A stretch of DNA of 64,000 nt. Origin: Chrysaora quinquecirrha. Its lineage: Eukaryota; Cnidaria; Scyphozoa; Semaeostomeae; Pelagiidae. Location: positions 349,438-413,437 of the forward strand of contig JACTAT010000321.1 in NCBI GenBank assembly GCA_014526335.1. The letters are read 5' to 3'. A program made the position numbers and the translations under genes. The notes under the pieces were generated by a model, which was not told where the DNA came from, searched no databases, and saw nothing but the letters and a program-made list of their open reading frames with translations. Of the stretch, positions 1-11,960 are shown piece by piece. Position 1 is the stretch's first letter. Each line of letters begins with the position of its first letter.

Positions 1-1
1 A

Positions 2-253
2 TTCAGCCTCAAATGGCTTCCAGGAACAACAGTGTCAAAATGCTATGGATGCAACGGAAAGATTGGCAATCCACCAGTGAGCTTGCCTGATGACATTGTA
101 CTTGTTCATTGTGATATAAGGATGTACGGTGACCCAAGAACAGGCCAACTTGTGACGTCTCAAGAACCACAGAGTGTGCATTTTCACATGCGCCTTACAT
201 GCATTCTGAAGAAATACCCTTCGTTGAAGCCAACGCAGCATCTTTTCATTTAA
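2..253 (+). CDS. C-terminal fragment of a cysteine-containing protein, 5' end outside window
   Basis: The reading frame is open from base 2 to the stop at 251-253, so the start lies outside the window. No internal ATG fits: the first conserved-looking residues (CYGCNGKI) sit just after a GTG that need not be a start. The peptide has a Cys-x-x-Cys pair near its N-terminus and a His-rich stretch (VHFHMRL) before a Cys, which could bind metal. It resembles short zinc-ribbon-like C-terminal domains that I associate with mobile-element proteins in cnidarian and sponge genomes, but I cannot name a family. It could also be the last exon of an ordinary gene. Confidence 0.4.
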   Translation, partial: FSLKWLPGTTVSKCYGCNGKIGNPPVSLPDDIVLVHCDIRMYGDPRTGQLVTSQEPQSVHFHMRLTCILKKYPSLKPTQHLFI

Positions 254-2535
254 AGAGAATTTGCTCCCTTCCTTCAACCCGAACATTTTCACTGCCTGGC
301 TACCGAATTCGGTTGGAGAATCTCAGCTTAATATAACAATGTTAAATCTATTCGTATTTTGGATATGTTACCCTTACAACTTCCAAAGATATGAAAACGT
401 TCAGCTTTTTTCAACACTACTTTTTTCAATATGATTTATTCCCTTTGTAGCATTAGCGCTAACTTGAAATATTATTGTTACTTGTTTTGTTGTAGATTTT
501 GTGCAAAAAAGATATTACGTAACAAAAATCCTTACAGTGGATGTCAGTTTCCTGCCTCTATCCGTCATGGCGTTTCGAACGCGCAGGAACAGCTGGTCTT
601 GCGTACAAAACAATAATTTAAGGATCTTCCACTGAAATACCTCAAGTAAAAGGGCATAATCCTTCACAAATTTCCGGCTCCCTTGTTTATTCTGTTTCTT
701 TCCAGAATCAAATCTCTCACTCTACTTCAGCTCCAAATGACAAAAACAACTGTGAAACAAAAGTTAAGTAAGCCATCATTTGAATTTATAGACTTTTAGA
801 GACTTACACTCTTCTTTTTAAGAACCAAGAAATTTTGATCGAGGCTGGCTGCTCTTAAGTTGTTGCCTTTTTCGAGCCTGAAATGTTCTTAGTCTGTTCT
901 TAATTCCTCGGCTACTTAGACACTAATATTTTTAGTAAATGTCTCCAGTGGTAATAGTTTTGCATAAAAATGCAGCATGCTTGTTAAATATTTTGTTGCT
1001 TCCTTTTCTACTCTCAGTTTGACTATAATACTTTTATATTCAGCCGATATTCTAAGGGGTTATGAAAATGTCAGCCTCGGTTTGTTCTGATTTTTTCTTA
1101 AATCTGGGCGAAATCCAGATTTATAACATTGTTCTTATATAAAAGAGTGTATCTTTGCAGTTTCTATAACTCTTATTTCTCAATTTCGTGACACAGAAGA
1201 CATTGACTAATCTTCCCTCACGATTGAAACTGAGCCTGAGCAACTGAAAGGTTCAACTTTTGAAAGAAATCCCTAAATTCCACAGATAAGTGGTGAAAGA
1301 GTTCATCCATGCCCAGAAATAATGCAAAATTACTGTCATTTGATGCCTGTCTACAGCGAAGCCAAGTCTTAATACGGTAATTGGTTTCCATTAGCTCTGA
1401 ATGTCATGATCATGCACATGTCTCTGTTGATGCAGTTCATGCAAAAATAGCATGACAGGCAGTGGAGATGGAGCTGAAAGTGATTGTAGTAATTACAGTC
1501 ATTACGCACCAGACACAGATGAAAGCGAGGTTGCTGATTAGCATTTTACTTTTATAGCTATTTTTACTAATATCTTTGCTTCATACCTCATTGTTTGTGC
1601 AGGTAACACAAGCTATCAAATTTGCCCCCTTCAAGTGAGCCCATTTAGGAGGTTTCAATTCTGGATTATCTGATTCATGAGCCGAATCCCTAGAGACCTT
1701 GTGCATTAGATAATTTATGTAAAAAATTTGATGTAATTGTGTCTTTTTCAAGTTTTGTTATGTTTTGTGTAGCTTTCTCAAGTCTGATTATCCTCCGATT
1801 ATCCTCTGTGCTAAGAATTACCAGAGATTGTGATTGGCACAATCTAGAGGATTTAAAGTGTATTTAAACTATTGCCTAAAACATACACCTAACTAATTGT
1901 AGTTTTCTTAAAATAAAGACTGCTTTTGTATTCCAATAAACAAATGCTCCTTCGCGGCTACGATACTAAGTAGTCCTGTTCCCACTCTTCTAACTAATAA
2001 CAAAATGCCCCCATTTTTTTTAATTTACAGTCTCCTTCAATTCAGCATATGTATGGTGGCCTATGTTTGCCATTCAAAACTTCTGCTTTTTTGTTACCCT
2101 ATTTTGCATCTAGGAAAATTTCTTTCATCTTTTTTGTTCTTCTTTTAATTTTTGCTGGAAATTTTTGCATATTCTTTTAATTTTGTTCGGAAAATAGCGA
2201 AAATAGTTCTTTAAAAGCATTTATTCCAAAGAGTTTGTCATGAAGAAATTTAACTCTGTGAAAAATATTTTCACCACGAACCTGGTTTTGCCACAGTATA
2301 CCAGCATGCTTTTCTGCAATTTCTCCCACATTTCACTCCCTTGCACCACACAGGTGAAAAGGGCAGTGCAATACACCGCCTTGTGAAATCAGTCATACAG
2401 CATTGTTATGCTCTGACCTTAGCTACAAATCCGGTAATGAAGATGAAACAACAATGAAAGGAGGTAGCTAGAAAAATCATTTTGAATTAATTTAATATAC
2501 GAAAAATTATTCATTGATATATCTCCTTCAATTAA
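254..2535. other. intergenic, no recognisable gene
   Basis: AT-rich sequence with many stops in all frames and no exon I can support. AATAAA-like signals occur near 1911 and 1935, but no coding exon leads into them. Confidence 0.5.
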
Positions 2536-4403
2536 TTAATCGTGACCTCTTATCCGTCCATTTATTTTGTCTATGTCCATTTTTTCCAATTCCGCAATCT
2601 TTTTCTTATAAAACGAGCAAAAAGCTCTCATTTCTTCTATACACAAGGACAATTCTTCTTGACAATTTTCAACTATGATGTGCTTGTCAGCGATTCTCTT
2701 CTTTGTCCAGTCTGACAGATCTATTGCTCTGAATGATTGTAAATGCTATTTGAAGACTAAATGAAACCGAAATGAAAAGCAAAATGTACTTTTAAAATGT
2801 TTTTCTATAATTGGAAAAAGGAATGCTGAATAAATCCAATGCAATAGATAATTTGAAAAAAAACCTTTTTTTCATTCCAGCAAAATGTAACACCGATAGC
2901 ATCTTCTAAACTCAACTCTGCCAAGGATTTTTGGGATAAGTTTGCCACTGTATTGTATTTATCAACCGCTGTATTCAGTGATGCCTTTGTAGCAGATACA
3001 GCTTTTCTCAGCCTGATTCTTTTCTTTGAAGTATCTAAATTTTTTACAGCAATTACAAAGATGTGATGAAACATTTACACATTTCCTGTATTTCCATTTG
3101 CGCAGAGCTTTACAGCTGGAACATTGCTACAAGCATAAGAATATGCAAAGATGAACTCTATATTTAACTGCTAAACGAGAAATATCACTGTGTTGTTGAT
3201 TCAGATTGAGATGTAAATGTGTAATCCTTGTTTGCAGCAGCTGAATGGTACGTTCAACAACTTAAGTTTTTCCATCTCGAAAAAGCTCATCTTGTCTACA
3301 GACTTGATTGCAAAGTTTTTCTTCAAGCACTTTCATTTTCCTCCTTTTTTTCACAATCTCATTTTGACTCTTAGAAACAATCTCAAATACTGCTTCTTGA
3401 TCCGAGGAAAATGGAAGCGAATATCAATCAATATAAGAAGAGAATCAGGATAACTACATAGTGGATGAAGCACTATTATTACAAAATACAAGGTTGACTA
3501 GCAATTTCTTCCAAATGGGTATATATCTATGAAAACAATAGGATCTTTGTGCAACAATTGTACTCTATCTTTCTATCTGTCTACCTGTCATATGTTGAAC
3601 ATAACCTATAGTAAGCATTTTGTGCAGGGTTAAGTTAGTATTATACCATAACGAGAGCAACACCAATCTTTTACGAAAGATGTCCAAGAACTTAACTAAA
3701 ATCGAAAGTAAATGGAAGTACTCTTCAATTTGGCTTGTTATTCTAGAAGTGCTACTTCTTTTAAGAGATTCTGAAAACGAAAACAAGAAAGAAATAAGAC
3801 ACAATTCCAAATAAAAAAGTGAATTTCATGCAACAGAAGAATGCATCCCGCAAATGCAAAAGTTTGTCAATGAAAATAAATCTAACGAAACACGACTACA
3901 TCAGGAAATCAAGCACAATTTGCTTTGAAAGCAAGAAACCAGCAGTAACTTGTTCTTGCATGTGCGACCAGTCAAATCGAATAGGATGTATATAAATTTT
4001 CACAGAGCAACACAATAAAAAAGAAGAAACATTTCAATTGAGAACTTAAAATGACAATTTTTACTTACACAAGGCATTATTTTTTATTTCAGCATCCCAT
4101 CTATCTATTAAAATGTCAGTAATTTCTAGGCCATCTACATCTGCAATCAGCTTCTGCTTTTCATCCAAGGACTGTCTGAATTTTTTCTGTGCCTAAAATA
4201 TATATTACATGTGTGGAATTCAAAAATAATCTCTACTATGCATTACGTTTAAAAAGCATTTGCTACGAGTTGACTGCGTTTGATTTGTAGCTACATATGC
4301 ATTTAATTTACCTTAAGGTACTGATGTCTCAGTGTTTTCACACGATTCTTAATTTTTTTAAGATTCCAAAAGCTAGTACGCTCTGTCAGGATATCAATTC
4401 GGG
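2536..4403 (-). CDS. KDZ-transposase-like protein, C-terminal four exons
   Basis: Four exons on the minus strand join in phase: 4312-4403, 4069-4192, 2865-3034 and 2536-2745, ending in TAA at 2536-2538. Donors include AAG|gtaaat and TTGT|gtaagt, and acceptors are AG. The second intron is phase 1, and the next exon opens with the two bases that complete the codon. The joined product of about 198 residues is highly charged and helical. It contains ILTERTSFWNLKKIK, then LRKAVSATKASL...DKYN, then a final helix with CQEELSLCIEEM. That order (helical repeats, a KxYN motif, a late EExxxxxxEM helix) matches my memory of the C-terminus of KDZ (Kyakuja-Dileera-Zisupton) transposases. The catalytic core would lie upstream and I did not find it. 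An open stretch at 4721-4866 on the same strand could be another exon. The donor after 2865 (gttttt) is weak. No internal stops are seen in these exons. Confidence 0.55.
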
Positions 4404-5414
4404 CTGTTGATGGAAAATGTTCATAAGTTTATTTTTCATAAAAGATGCAACTTTGAGTTAGTTTGATATTCTATACGTAAGAGAATATTGAGCAGTTAAT
4501 GTAGCGCATGCAATGTGGTGCATGTAATGTAGCGAGTCAAGTCCAGCCTAAAGGAAAGCTTGTTCTCAAAAGTAAGATAATTATTTAAGGTTGATTCTCA
4601 TCGATGGTCTCTGATTTAGAGGTGAGTTTTCAGCATATGAGGCAATACCGCTGAATCTGCTAAACAGCATTTGTCTCTAGGAAGTCTCTATAAATACTGC
4701 TGAAGCAAAAAAATTTCATATAAGTATTAAAAAAACCTGCTGCATTCATATTTTTGGTTGTTACACCACACTTCACATGTCTGTCTTCAAATCTTAGCAT
4801 GACTTTATCTAGGGGATTTCCAGACTGTTGTTTGATTTTAAAGATGGATAAAGTGAACAGCATCAACCCCTTTGATACCAGTGAAGGTATATATTTTCAA
4901 TATTTTCAGTGTGTATTGATATATACATGATACCATGGTATCATTTATAGCACATTGATGATGATTGGAAGTTGTTAATTTTCTTATGCATTGTAACCTG
5001 CAAAATGTACAGTTAGCTCAATATTGATTCTCAGGAACTATTGTTCAATTGTTTAGAAACCTACAGTTAAGAACCCTCATTGGATTTTGTGTCAGTGTTT
5101 AACGCAAATGACTGGAAACTTTAAAATTCTTTTTTTAGAAATACCAGAAGACCATGGATATAGTAAGGTATTACTGATGAATGACTGTTCAATTAAATTT
5201 CTAGGATTCAAATATGAAGAAAGGTTGAAAATACCGCTCTGAAAAATGTGAAAAGTAGTGTGGAAAGAAGGTCGATAATGTTAGTAGTATGATCACGATA
5301 AATAAGGTGAAGGAGACGTTGTTCTTCCCCTTTCTCTTCCCTGTCTTTCTGTTGTTTTTGTGTACTTTTCCAACCTTCTAGCATATTAAGGATTGAAGAT
5401 GTTTTACATTCATC

Positions 5415-5933
5415 ATGTCTGAGCATTGCATCGCATCAGCATTGCAAAATTTGTTTAATTCACAGGAGTCGCCACACTTTCAAGAGTTGAAGTTTTCGTC
5501 AAAACGACTAATTTTGGTCAAGCCACCTGAAGAATGTGCTGGAGTTATTGGTATTGATAGGAGAGGTTTTGTCTGTCATACCTGTAGATATGGACAACAC
5601 TCCTGCTCTCACGTTTTCTGTGTGGAATGTTTGGTGAAAAAGCAAAAGGACAGCACTCCTGATTTCGTGATTGAGCTGGTGGCAGAAAATGAAAAGCTTG
5701 CAAGTACAGAGCTGCGAAGCTTTGCTTTGAACACTTCGTCAACAACAAAAATTCCTTGGGAAACAACAACTAGCCAGAGAAGAATTTATATGCCTTCAAA
5801 CAAATGGACGTGGAGCAGGGTGGAAGATGAATCAATGGGCCTTATACCTGATGATCATCCTTGTGTTGTGTGTGGTGGTAATATGGCCACGGTTACGCAG
5901 TTTGACACACAATTGAAAAATCTGATATTATGA
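5415..5933 (+). CDS. Cys/His-cluster protein, CxC/SWIM-like (HMGXB3- or KDZ-associated type)
   Basis: This is a 172-residue open frame from ATG to TGA. Residues 53-70 hold CHTCRYGQHSCSHVFCVEC, a dense Cys/His cluster of CxxC...CxHxxCxxC form. A second CVVCGG pair sits near residue 149, and IDRRGF precedes the first cluster. Clusters of this type occur in proteins related to HMGXB3 and as CxC modules on KDZ transposases, so the call follows from the cluster type rather than from a full alignment. The true exon may start at the acceptor-like ttcacag near 5465, not at the ATG. It lies about 1 kb from the opposite-strand KDZ-like exons, which could mean a broken and inverted copy of one element. 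Function is unknown, probably DNA or chromatin binding. Confidence 0.5.
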   Translation: MSEHCIASALQNLFNSQESPHFQELKFSSKRLILVKPPEECAGVIGIDRRGFVCHTCRYGQHSCSHVFCVECLVKKQKDSTPDFVIELVAENEKLASTELRSFALNTSSTTKIPWETTTSQRRIYMPSNKWTWSRVEDESMGLIPDDHPCVVCGGNMATVTQFDTQLKNLIL

Positions 5934-6315
5934 ACAGATGTTGTAAAAGTGTCGAGTAAGCTGGAAGATTCCATTTTTGTCACCTGGCTACATTTTTATC
6001 TATATTTCAAAGTGTACTTCTTTGAACTAGCATCTTCCTTTTTCAGGACTCCCGTTTTCATGTTTGTCTTGTCTTGTGTTATGCTTATTACATGCATATC
6101 TCTATAAAAACCCCAAATCTGGAACATTTTTTGCATTTTAAGTCGAATTCCATTGCAGGATAGTGGTGTATTCTTGCAAAATCTTCAGTATTGTAGTGAA
6201 AAAATGATACTGTGAATCAAACCCTGTCTAACTCGTTCTTTTGAACTTCAGTATCATAGAATACGTAGTGTTAAATGTTTAATTGAAAAGTAACGATGAA
6301 GCCCAAAAGAAATTA
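5934..6315. other. intergenic
   Basis: Short AT-rich spacer between two genes. No further exon or repeat was recognised. Confidence 0.4.
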
Positions 6316-8495
6316 TCACTTACGGTCGTCATCTTCATTGTACCCTGCACATATCTTTAAAAACTTTGTGCATGCACTTAGTACAACATCAATTTCATGG
6401 ACGCTCATAGTCGAGCATCCATCCGTTCGTTCATTTGGCGATCGAAACGATACCTCTGATGGCCACCAGGCTGGGATCTTTTCTTTGGCCCAATTTCCTT
6501 TGTTTCTCAAGTCTGGTTGGAAGCAAATACAAGTACTATATTATAGTATATATTGCATTTACAAATATATTTACATAATTGCAAAAGCTTATTCACCAAT
6601 TTAAACAAAATGAATACACAATCATGAAATAGAACTCACCTACTCCTGTTATGATTTGCGTTAACAACATGCGTTTGTCACTCAAGTTTAATTCAAGGAC
6701 ATTTTCATTTACCATGAGACCAATAAGGAAATCATCAATTGTGTCTGAAAAATTGAAAAATGTATACTTAATCATAAGAGGCTTAAAAGGTATGGTCAGA
6801 CACAATTGCAGGGAGCGATTTAAAAAGAGATAACACACAAGAAACCTACGACATTCTTACTAAGAAGGCTGTAAACAAAATCCAACATCAACACTGATTG
6901 GTGGCCAACTACACCTGTGTTCCACTCTGCTAGGGGTTCAAAGAAAATTGTTGGGCTTTAAAACTTTATTGAAATAATATGTTTGATGTGTAACTGAAAT
7001 GATGACTGAGCATGCTTTGAAACACTGCAACTTACCTTCAACTGGACTATTTTCCCGATTTTTTCCTTGACCACTGTCAACATTGGTCCTTGCCATGCCT
7101 TCCACAATAACTTTATAAAAAACTTCACAAACAGTTTTGTTTCTGTCAAACTCTTCAAATTCTTTGCGTCCTACATTCAAAATAAGGGTTGAACTACAAC
7201 AATAAATCAATATTGTGCATCAAAGTTATATAAAATGATATTCATATTTCATAAATATTTCAACTTTTGAGAATGATCTCTCCATCCTTTGAGCGTAGCA
7301 TTGTCAATGCTATTGTTGGGGTATGGGTTGATTCATACTATTCACTCAGCTGAAAAAAAGTTGATAATTTAGTAAAACAGATAATGGTGCTCGGGTTTTA
7401 CTAATAAGCTGCTTGTGTAGCTCCAAATGAACTGTCTCTCCTCCATTGCAATCCTTATTTAACGTGCAGAGAACATGCAGCCAGAGAACAGAGAAAGAGA
7501 TGAGTGTTACGTGTTACTAATCTACTGAACTACGGAACTAACTATTGACAAAGAAACACAGGTATTTAAAGTTGATATACAGAAGTGGTCTGAAAGTCCA
7601 AACGATATAAATAAAGAAAATAGCTATGGTAAGATGTTGAAGGAAATGCAACGAGAATTGAGAAGTTAGACAAATAAGGTAATAATTGAAGTGATGCAGG
7701 AATGACCTGATGTGATGATGTAATGCAGGCACAGTGTGAGTGTTGCAAAAGACGTTGGTGATACCTAGATAATGAGATGCATATTGTAAAACAAAAGACT
7801 GAATGAATAGGAAAAGCAACTGCGCCAAGTGATAAGGAAGGACATCAATTTACAATGCTAACTTTCATTGGGATAACTCACACTAGAAAAGATGGGTATC
7901 TCACAAGCTGGAGAAAATTTAGTCCCAGCCCTGATCCCATAAATCTTTTTGTGGGTTCTCATACTTATTACTAGTAAATCAGGTTCCAGAAGTCTAATTG
8001 AAGCATCCCTTCCATATTTGTGCTATGAGTTGAAAGAAAATTGATTATTGCAGCATTTTTCCACGATAAATGAATTTTTCTATGAGAAACTTTAAAAGCA
8101 GTTCATGTAAAACAAATATTATTTTAGACTGAGTAAATTTATGAAAGTAGGCACTATTCTAACAAATTTCCGTATACCACATACATTTTTGTCCAGAGAC
8201 TCCAGTTTTGATTTGTCTAGCTTGTTCCTTATCTTTAAACATCTCTCAAAAACGTTCTTTCTATTCTGTCGCTGAAATTAAAATTCAAATGAATAGTGTT
8301 ACAAACTTCCTCTGGTTCGTGTGTCAAAAGTCATGACCGTGAACTATCCTTTTTAAACATTCAAAAGCAAGCAAAGCCAAAGCATCAGAGCCATAGGCCT
8401 AGCCCATGACCTTGCCGATGCGACAGCTTTTTCCTTACCTTCCTACCAGAAATTTCCAAAGGGTTGCTAACTTTTTCAACAGTTTGGGATGCCAT
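6316..8495 (-). CDS. multi-exon gene with NRF1/EWG-like Trp-Trp-Pro C-terminus
   Basis: Minus-strand exons with good splice signals are 8439-8495 (ATG at 8493-8495, donor AAG|gtaagg), 8185-8271 (donor gtatgt), 7036-7170, 6640-6744 and 6316-6512 (TGA at 6316-6318). The last three introns are all phase 1, and every junction keeps one open frame. A possible middle exon near 7250-7329 would bridge the phase change from 0 to 1, but its donor is weak. The product begins MASQTVEKV and has a basic stretch (RQNRKNVFERC). It ends with GNWAKEKIPAWWPSEVSF followed by a helix. The GxW...P-x-WWP-x-(D/E)-(I/V) pattern resembles the DNA-binding region of nuclear respiratory factor 1 / erect wing, so a sequence-specific DNA-binding role is likely. 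The final exon also contains a gtaagt donor just before the stop, so a further 3' exon is possible. No disabling change is seen. Confidence 0.55.
7500..7535 (-). repeat. tRNA-like SINE head (weak)
   Basis: On the minus strand this reads like a tRNA A-box region (GTAGTTCAGTAGATTAGTAAC) and resembles the better copy near 16030-16070. No B box was found close by, so it may be a truncated SINE or chance. Confidence 0.25.
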
Positions 8496-9090
8496 TGAGC
8501 TAATAATGATGACGATGAGCTGATATGCGAAAAACAGATTATCAAGCAAGCTTTACAGTTGCAAAAAGATGTAGTTGTTGGGTTTGCTCTTCGTTGTTTT
8601 TGCAAATGGAAAAAATTATGAATTTGCCTCATTTTGATGATTTAATGTAGAAATTATATACCATATGACGGTAGGTGCAGGTCCAGATTTAGGAGCCATT
8701 CATAGCTCATTTTCAGCGAGAAAAAATTTCGGGCTAATTATAAAGTGAAAAAGTGTTATTTTTCTGAAAGTAAACAACATAGCGAGGAAAGTAAGTACTC
8801 TGCAGCTTTTTGAGTGGGTTTTCATTTTATGATGTGATATGATTGCAAATAGTTAAGGTGATATAGCCATTATCAAGCCTAGGGCTTTTTGGGAAAAAAA
8901 TCATAAAAAATCCCCCCTTCCCCCTGAACATTTTTTTCACAGATTTTGTCTTATCTTCACACATATCTACCTTGCTGAACGATTCCAGTAATGTTGTCTT
9001 GAATATTTCTTATGGTGGTAAAGAAAGGGTTAAGGCCAGCACTCAGAGAACGCTATACAATTTATCAGATGCACAAAATCTGCATTCTTG
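8496..9090. other. intergenic upstream of the NRF1-like gene
   Basis: Contains the presumed promoter side of the minus-strand gene starting at 8495. I see no clear TATA box or initiator and no coding exon. Confidence 0.35.
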
Positions 9091-9097
9091 TACGGAG

Positions 9098-9350
9098 ATA
9101 TTAATAATAAGCAAATATCAAGTATGAACTAGAAGAATATATACAAATATTCACAAAATACATGTCAACAACATCTCCATAAGGACATTGAGTAATTGCA
9201 AGATTAGATTTCAATATTAAAATATACTTAGTGCAGGAGAATAATAATAATAAGGAAATTTACAAAAAGACATGTCAGCAAGGTGTCCATAGGAGCACCG
9301 TGTATGTATTAGAAGATTAAATTCCAACTGAAAGTAAAACTAAGTGATAA
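9098..9350. repeat. two diverged tandem copies of a ~140-bp unit
   Basis: The segments starting near 9098 and near 9240 share the order AATAATAAG, CA(C/A)AAAxACATGTCA, (T/G)TCCATA and GATTA. They look like an old tandem duplication, possibly 3'-flanking repeat of the adjacent LINE. Confidence 0.45.
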
Positions 9351-9815
9351 TTGCCAAGTGTTTTTATCATGTGCACAATGAGGCACAAGACTGTTAGGAT
9401 TTATAGTTGCAAGTTGTAATGGTTGGATTGTGTAGTACAATTATCTGGAGATGTTTTAGCCGAATTTGAGACAACATCTATTTTGCAATGTATGCCATTT
9501 TTCTAGATATTTAAAGTTGTTCCTAAAGAAGAAAGAAATAACTGTAGTTGCTGATATATTTTTTTTTATAATGAGGTATCTGGGCCAAGATGGCCTTAAA
9601 CCTAACATAACAATACATACTATTATATATAACAGCAAATGTAACAATAACAGCATGTACAAAGAAAAACGTTATATAAAAAATTAGTCTTAACACGGAA
9701 GTAGAAATAAAGTCTGAATTACTGTCCAAAAAAACAAACTAGTAGATACAATAAGGATGACTTTAACAGAAACAAAGGAAGATTAGCAACCTAGCTACCT
9801 ATTTTACTTTTCATC

Positions 9816-11960
9816 TTACGTTTGGAATTCTGTTTTCATTTTGAAACATTTCGCAACAAAAGAAGATAAAAGGTTTAGACAATTTGTATCTTCCTGACTC
9901 AACAACCAAATAAATCTATTCCATGTACTTAAATGTCTGACTGCAGGGAAATTGTCATCGACCTCCTTAATAAAGTTAAGTCTTTCATTTTGAAATAACG
10001 GACAAACCATTAAAAAAATGCATCTCGTCTCCTAGCACCTTATGCCCAGCAGTTATACAGTATTTACAGTTTCTTTCATTTCTGGGAATTTTATTTTTGC
10101 CAAATCTACCCGTTGCTATTTCTAAGTTATGAGCGCTCATTCTAAATTTTGCAAGACATTGTCTTCTTTTAAAATCATGAATTTCATCTAGATATCTTTC
10201 AAATTTGAAGACTGATTTAAACTGCGAATAGGTGCCAATTTTTCTATTTTGCTGGCAATGTTCTTTGAGATTCGACATAATTATGTTCGAGAAATAATTT
10301 CTCACCTTAGACTTAATTACACCAACATTATCAGAGGGACGTATGTTATATCTATCAAGTAGACAGCGTGCTTTTGAAACCCAATTTATAATACCTAAAT
10401 CTGCATCATGGCAGAGAGCAATAAAAGATTTCAAAACGTAACGATTTGGTTTCAAACTACTGAGTGAATTTAAACGAACTAGGAACTTTAGAATGCTTAT
10501 ATGTCTATGTGACTTAAGAGAAATTCTACCAAGCTCAGCAGAAATTGCATCAGAATTGGTCGTTGATTTAACTCCGAGCAAATATTTGCATGCAGATAGG
10601 TGTAAACGTTCTAGATCTATATATTCATCAAACCCCCAAATTTAAGATGCATAATTGAAAATGGGTATAATGGTTTGATCAAATAAGTACAAGAATAGAC
10701 TTGGTTGCAGGCCGTCGAAGTCTTTGCATTTACTGATAAGAGAATAATATGCTTTGCTAGCCTTTTGTTTAATAACATCAATATGGTCAGTAAACGTGCC
10801 ATTTGATTTGATAGTTACCCCAAGGTACTTATAAGAATCGCACTCTTTCAATTCTTTACCGCCTAAATTCCAATTCAATGCTTTCTTTGATTTTCCTTTG
10901 TTTTTTTTTTAAAGATCATTACTTTTGTTTTCTTTACATTTACTTCTATTTGAATACCATCAGTAAAATCGTTTAATGCATTTAACTGAGCTTGTAAATC
11001 ATTAGCCGAATCGGCAATAAGTACTAAATCATCAGCATAAAGTAAAGTACAGAAAACATTGTCACCTAATCTAACACCATTCGACTTAGATTCAATTGAT
11101 CGATTTAAATCATTCAAAAACAAAGCAAAAAGCATTGGGCTCAAAATACAACCTTGTCGTACACCACGAGCACACGAGAAAAAATAGTTAAACCATCACT
11201 TGCACGAACACACGATTTAACCTAAGCATAAAGAGTTGATACTATTTTATGAAAATTTCCAGAAATTCCATTCGCAATTAATTTTCTCAATAACAAGGCA
11301 TGCGGAACTGAGTCGAATGCTTTTCGAAAATCAACAAAACAAACATATAAACTTTTGTTATAACTGAAGGATTTTTTAATTAAAGAGTTTAAGGTAAAAA
11401 GGTGATCAGAGGTTTGGTGCCCTTTTCTATAGGCAACTTGATTTTCGTCCAGTATTTCGAGTTGGTCAAGGACTGCATTGAGTTATTTCAAAAGAATTCC
11501 TAAAAAGAGCTTGCCAAAAATACTAAGTACGGTTATTCCCTGTAGTTATCTAAGTCACTTTTCTCACCCCCCTTGAAAAGGAGAACCACTACACCAACTG
11601 CCAATTCTTCAGGGAAGTCGCCAAGTTGAAGATTTTATTAAAAAGTTTGGTGAAGACAGCAAAGAAAGAATCATTTAAGCTTTTCAGTAGTTCAGCTGAA
11701 ATTAAATCAATGCCTGAGGCTTTTCCTTTCTTAAGATTAGAAACCATTGACTTAACTTCATCAAGGGTTATCTCTGAATTAAGAATGTCATCAACAAATT
11801 TGTTCATTTCATTTTCAACATGGTTGTCTCTATTTTCTGCAGTTGCTTGAGCCTGAATACTGTAGGCATTTGAATCAAGTAGATTACTAAAATAATCAAA
11901 AAGTGTTTTCTTATCAAAACAGGCACTAATAGATTTTTTCCGTTCCCAAGTAACTTCCAA
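9816..11960 (-). pseudogene. LINE ORF2 reverse transcriptase and C-terminal domain
   Basis: The 11589-11960 segment holds the RT entry region (NLKKGKASGIDLISAELLK). Scattered frames at 11150-11590 keep pieces of the fingers and palm, including DFRKAFDSVPH. The 10875-11144 segment holds LLYADDLVLIAD, the catalytic box, after a GxRQGC-type loop. The thumb follows at 10642-10878 (SYKYLGVTIK). The 9985-10581 segment ends in CKYC...DEMHFF, a metal-binding tail. Each segment is in a different frame from the next, so the polyprotein is broken in at least four places. Confidence 0.8.

Noticed and set aside
7538..7828. 96-residue membrane-like protein on the minus strand
   Set aside because: The hydrophobic composition comes from A-rich sequence read in antisense; no splice sites or start context support it.
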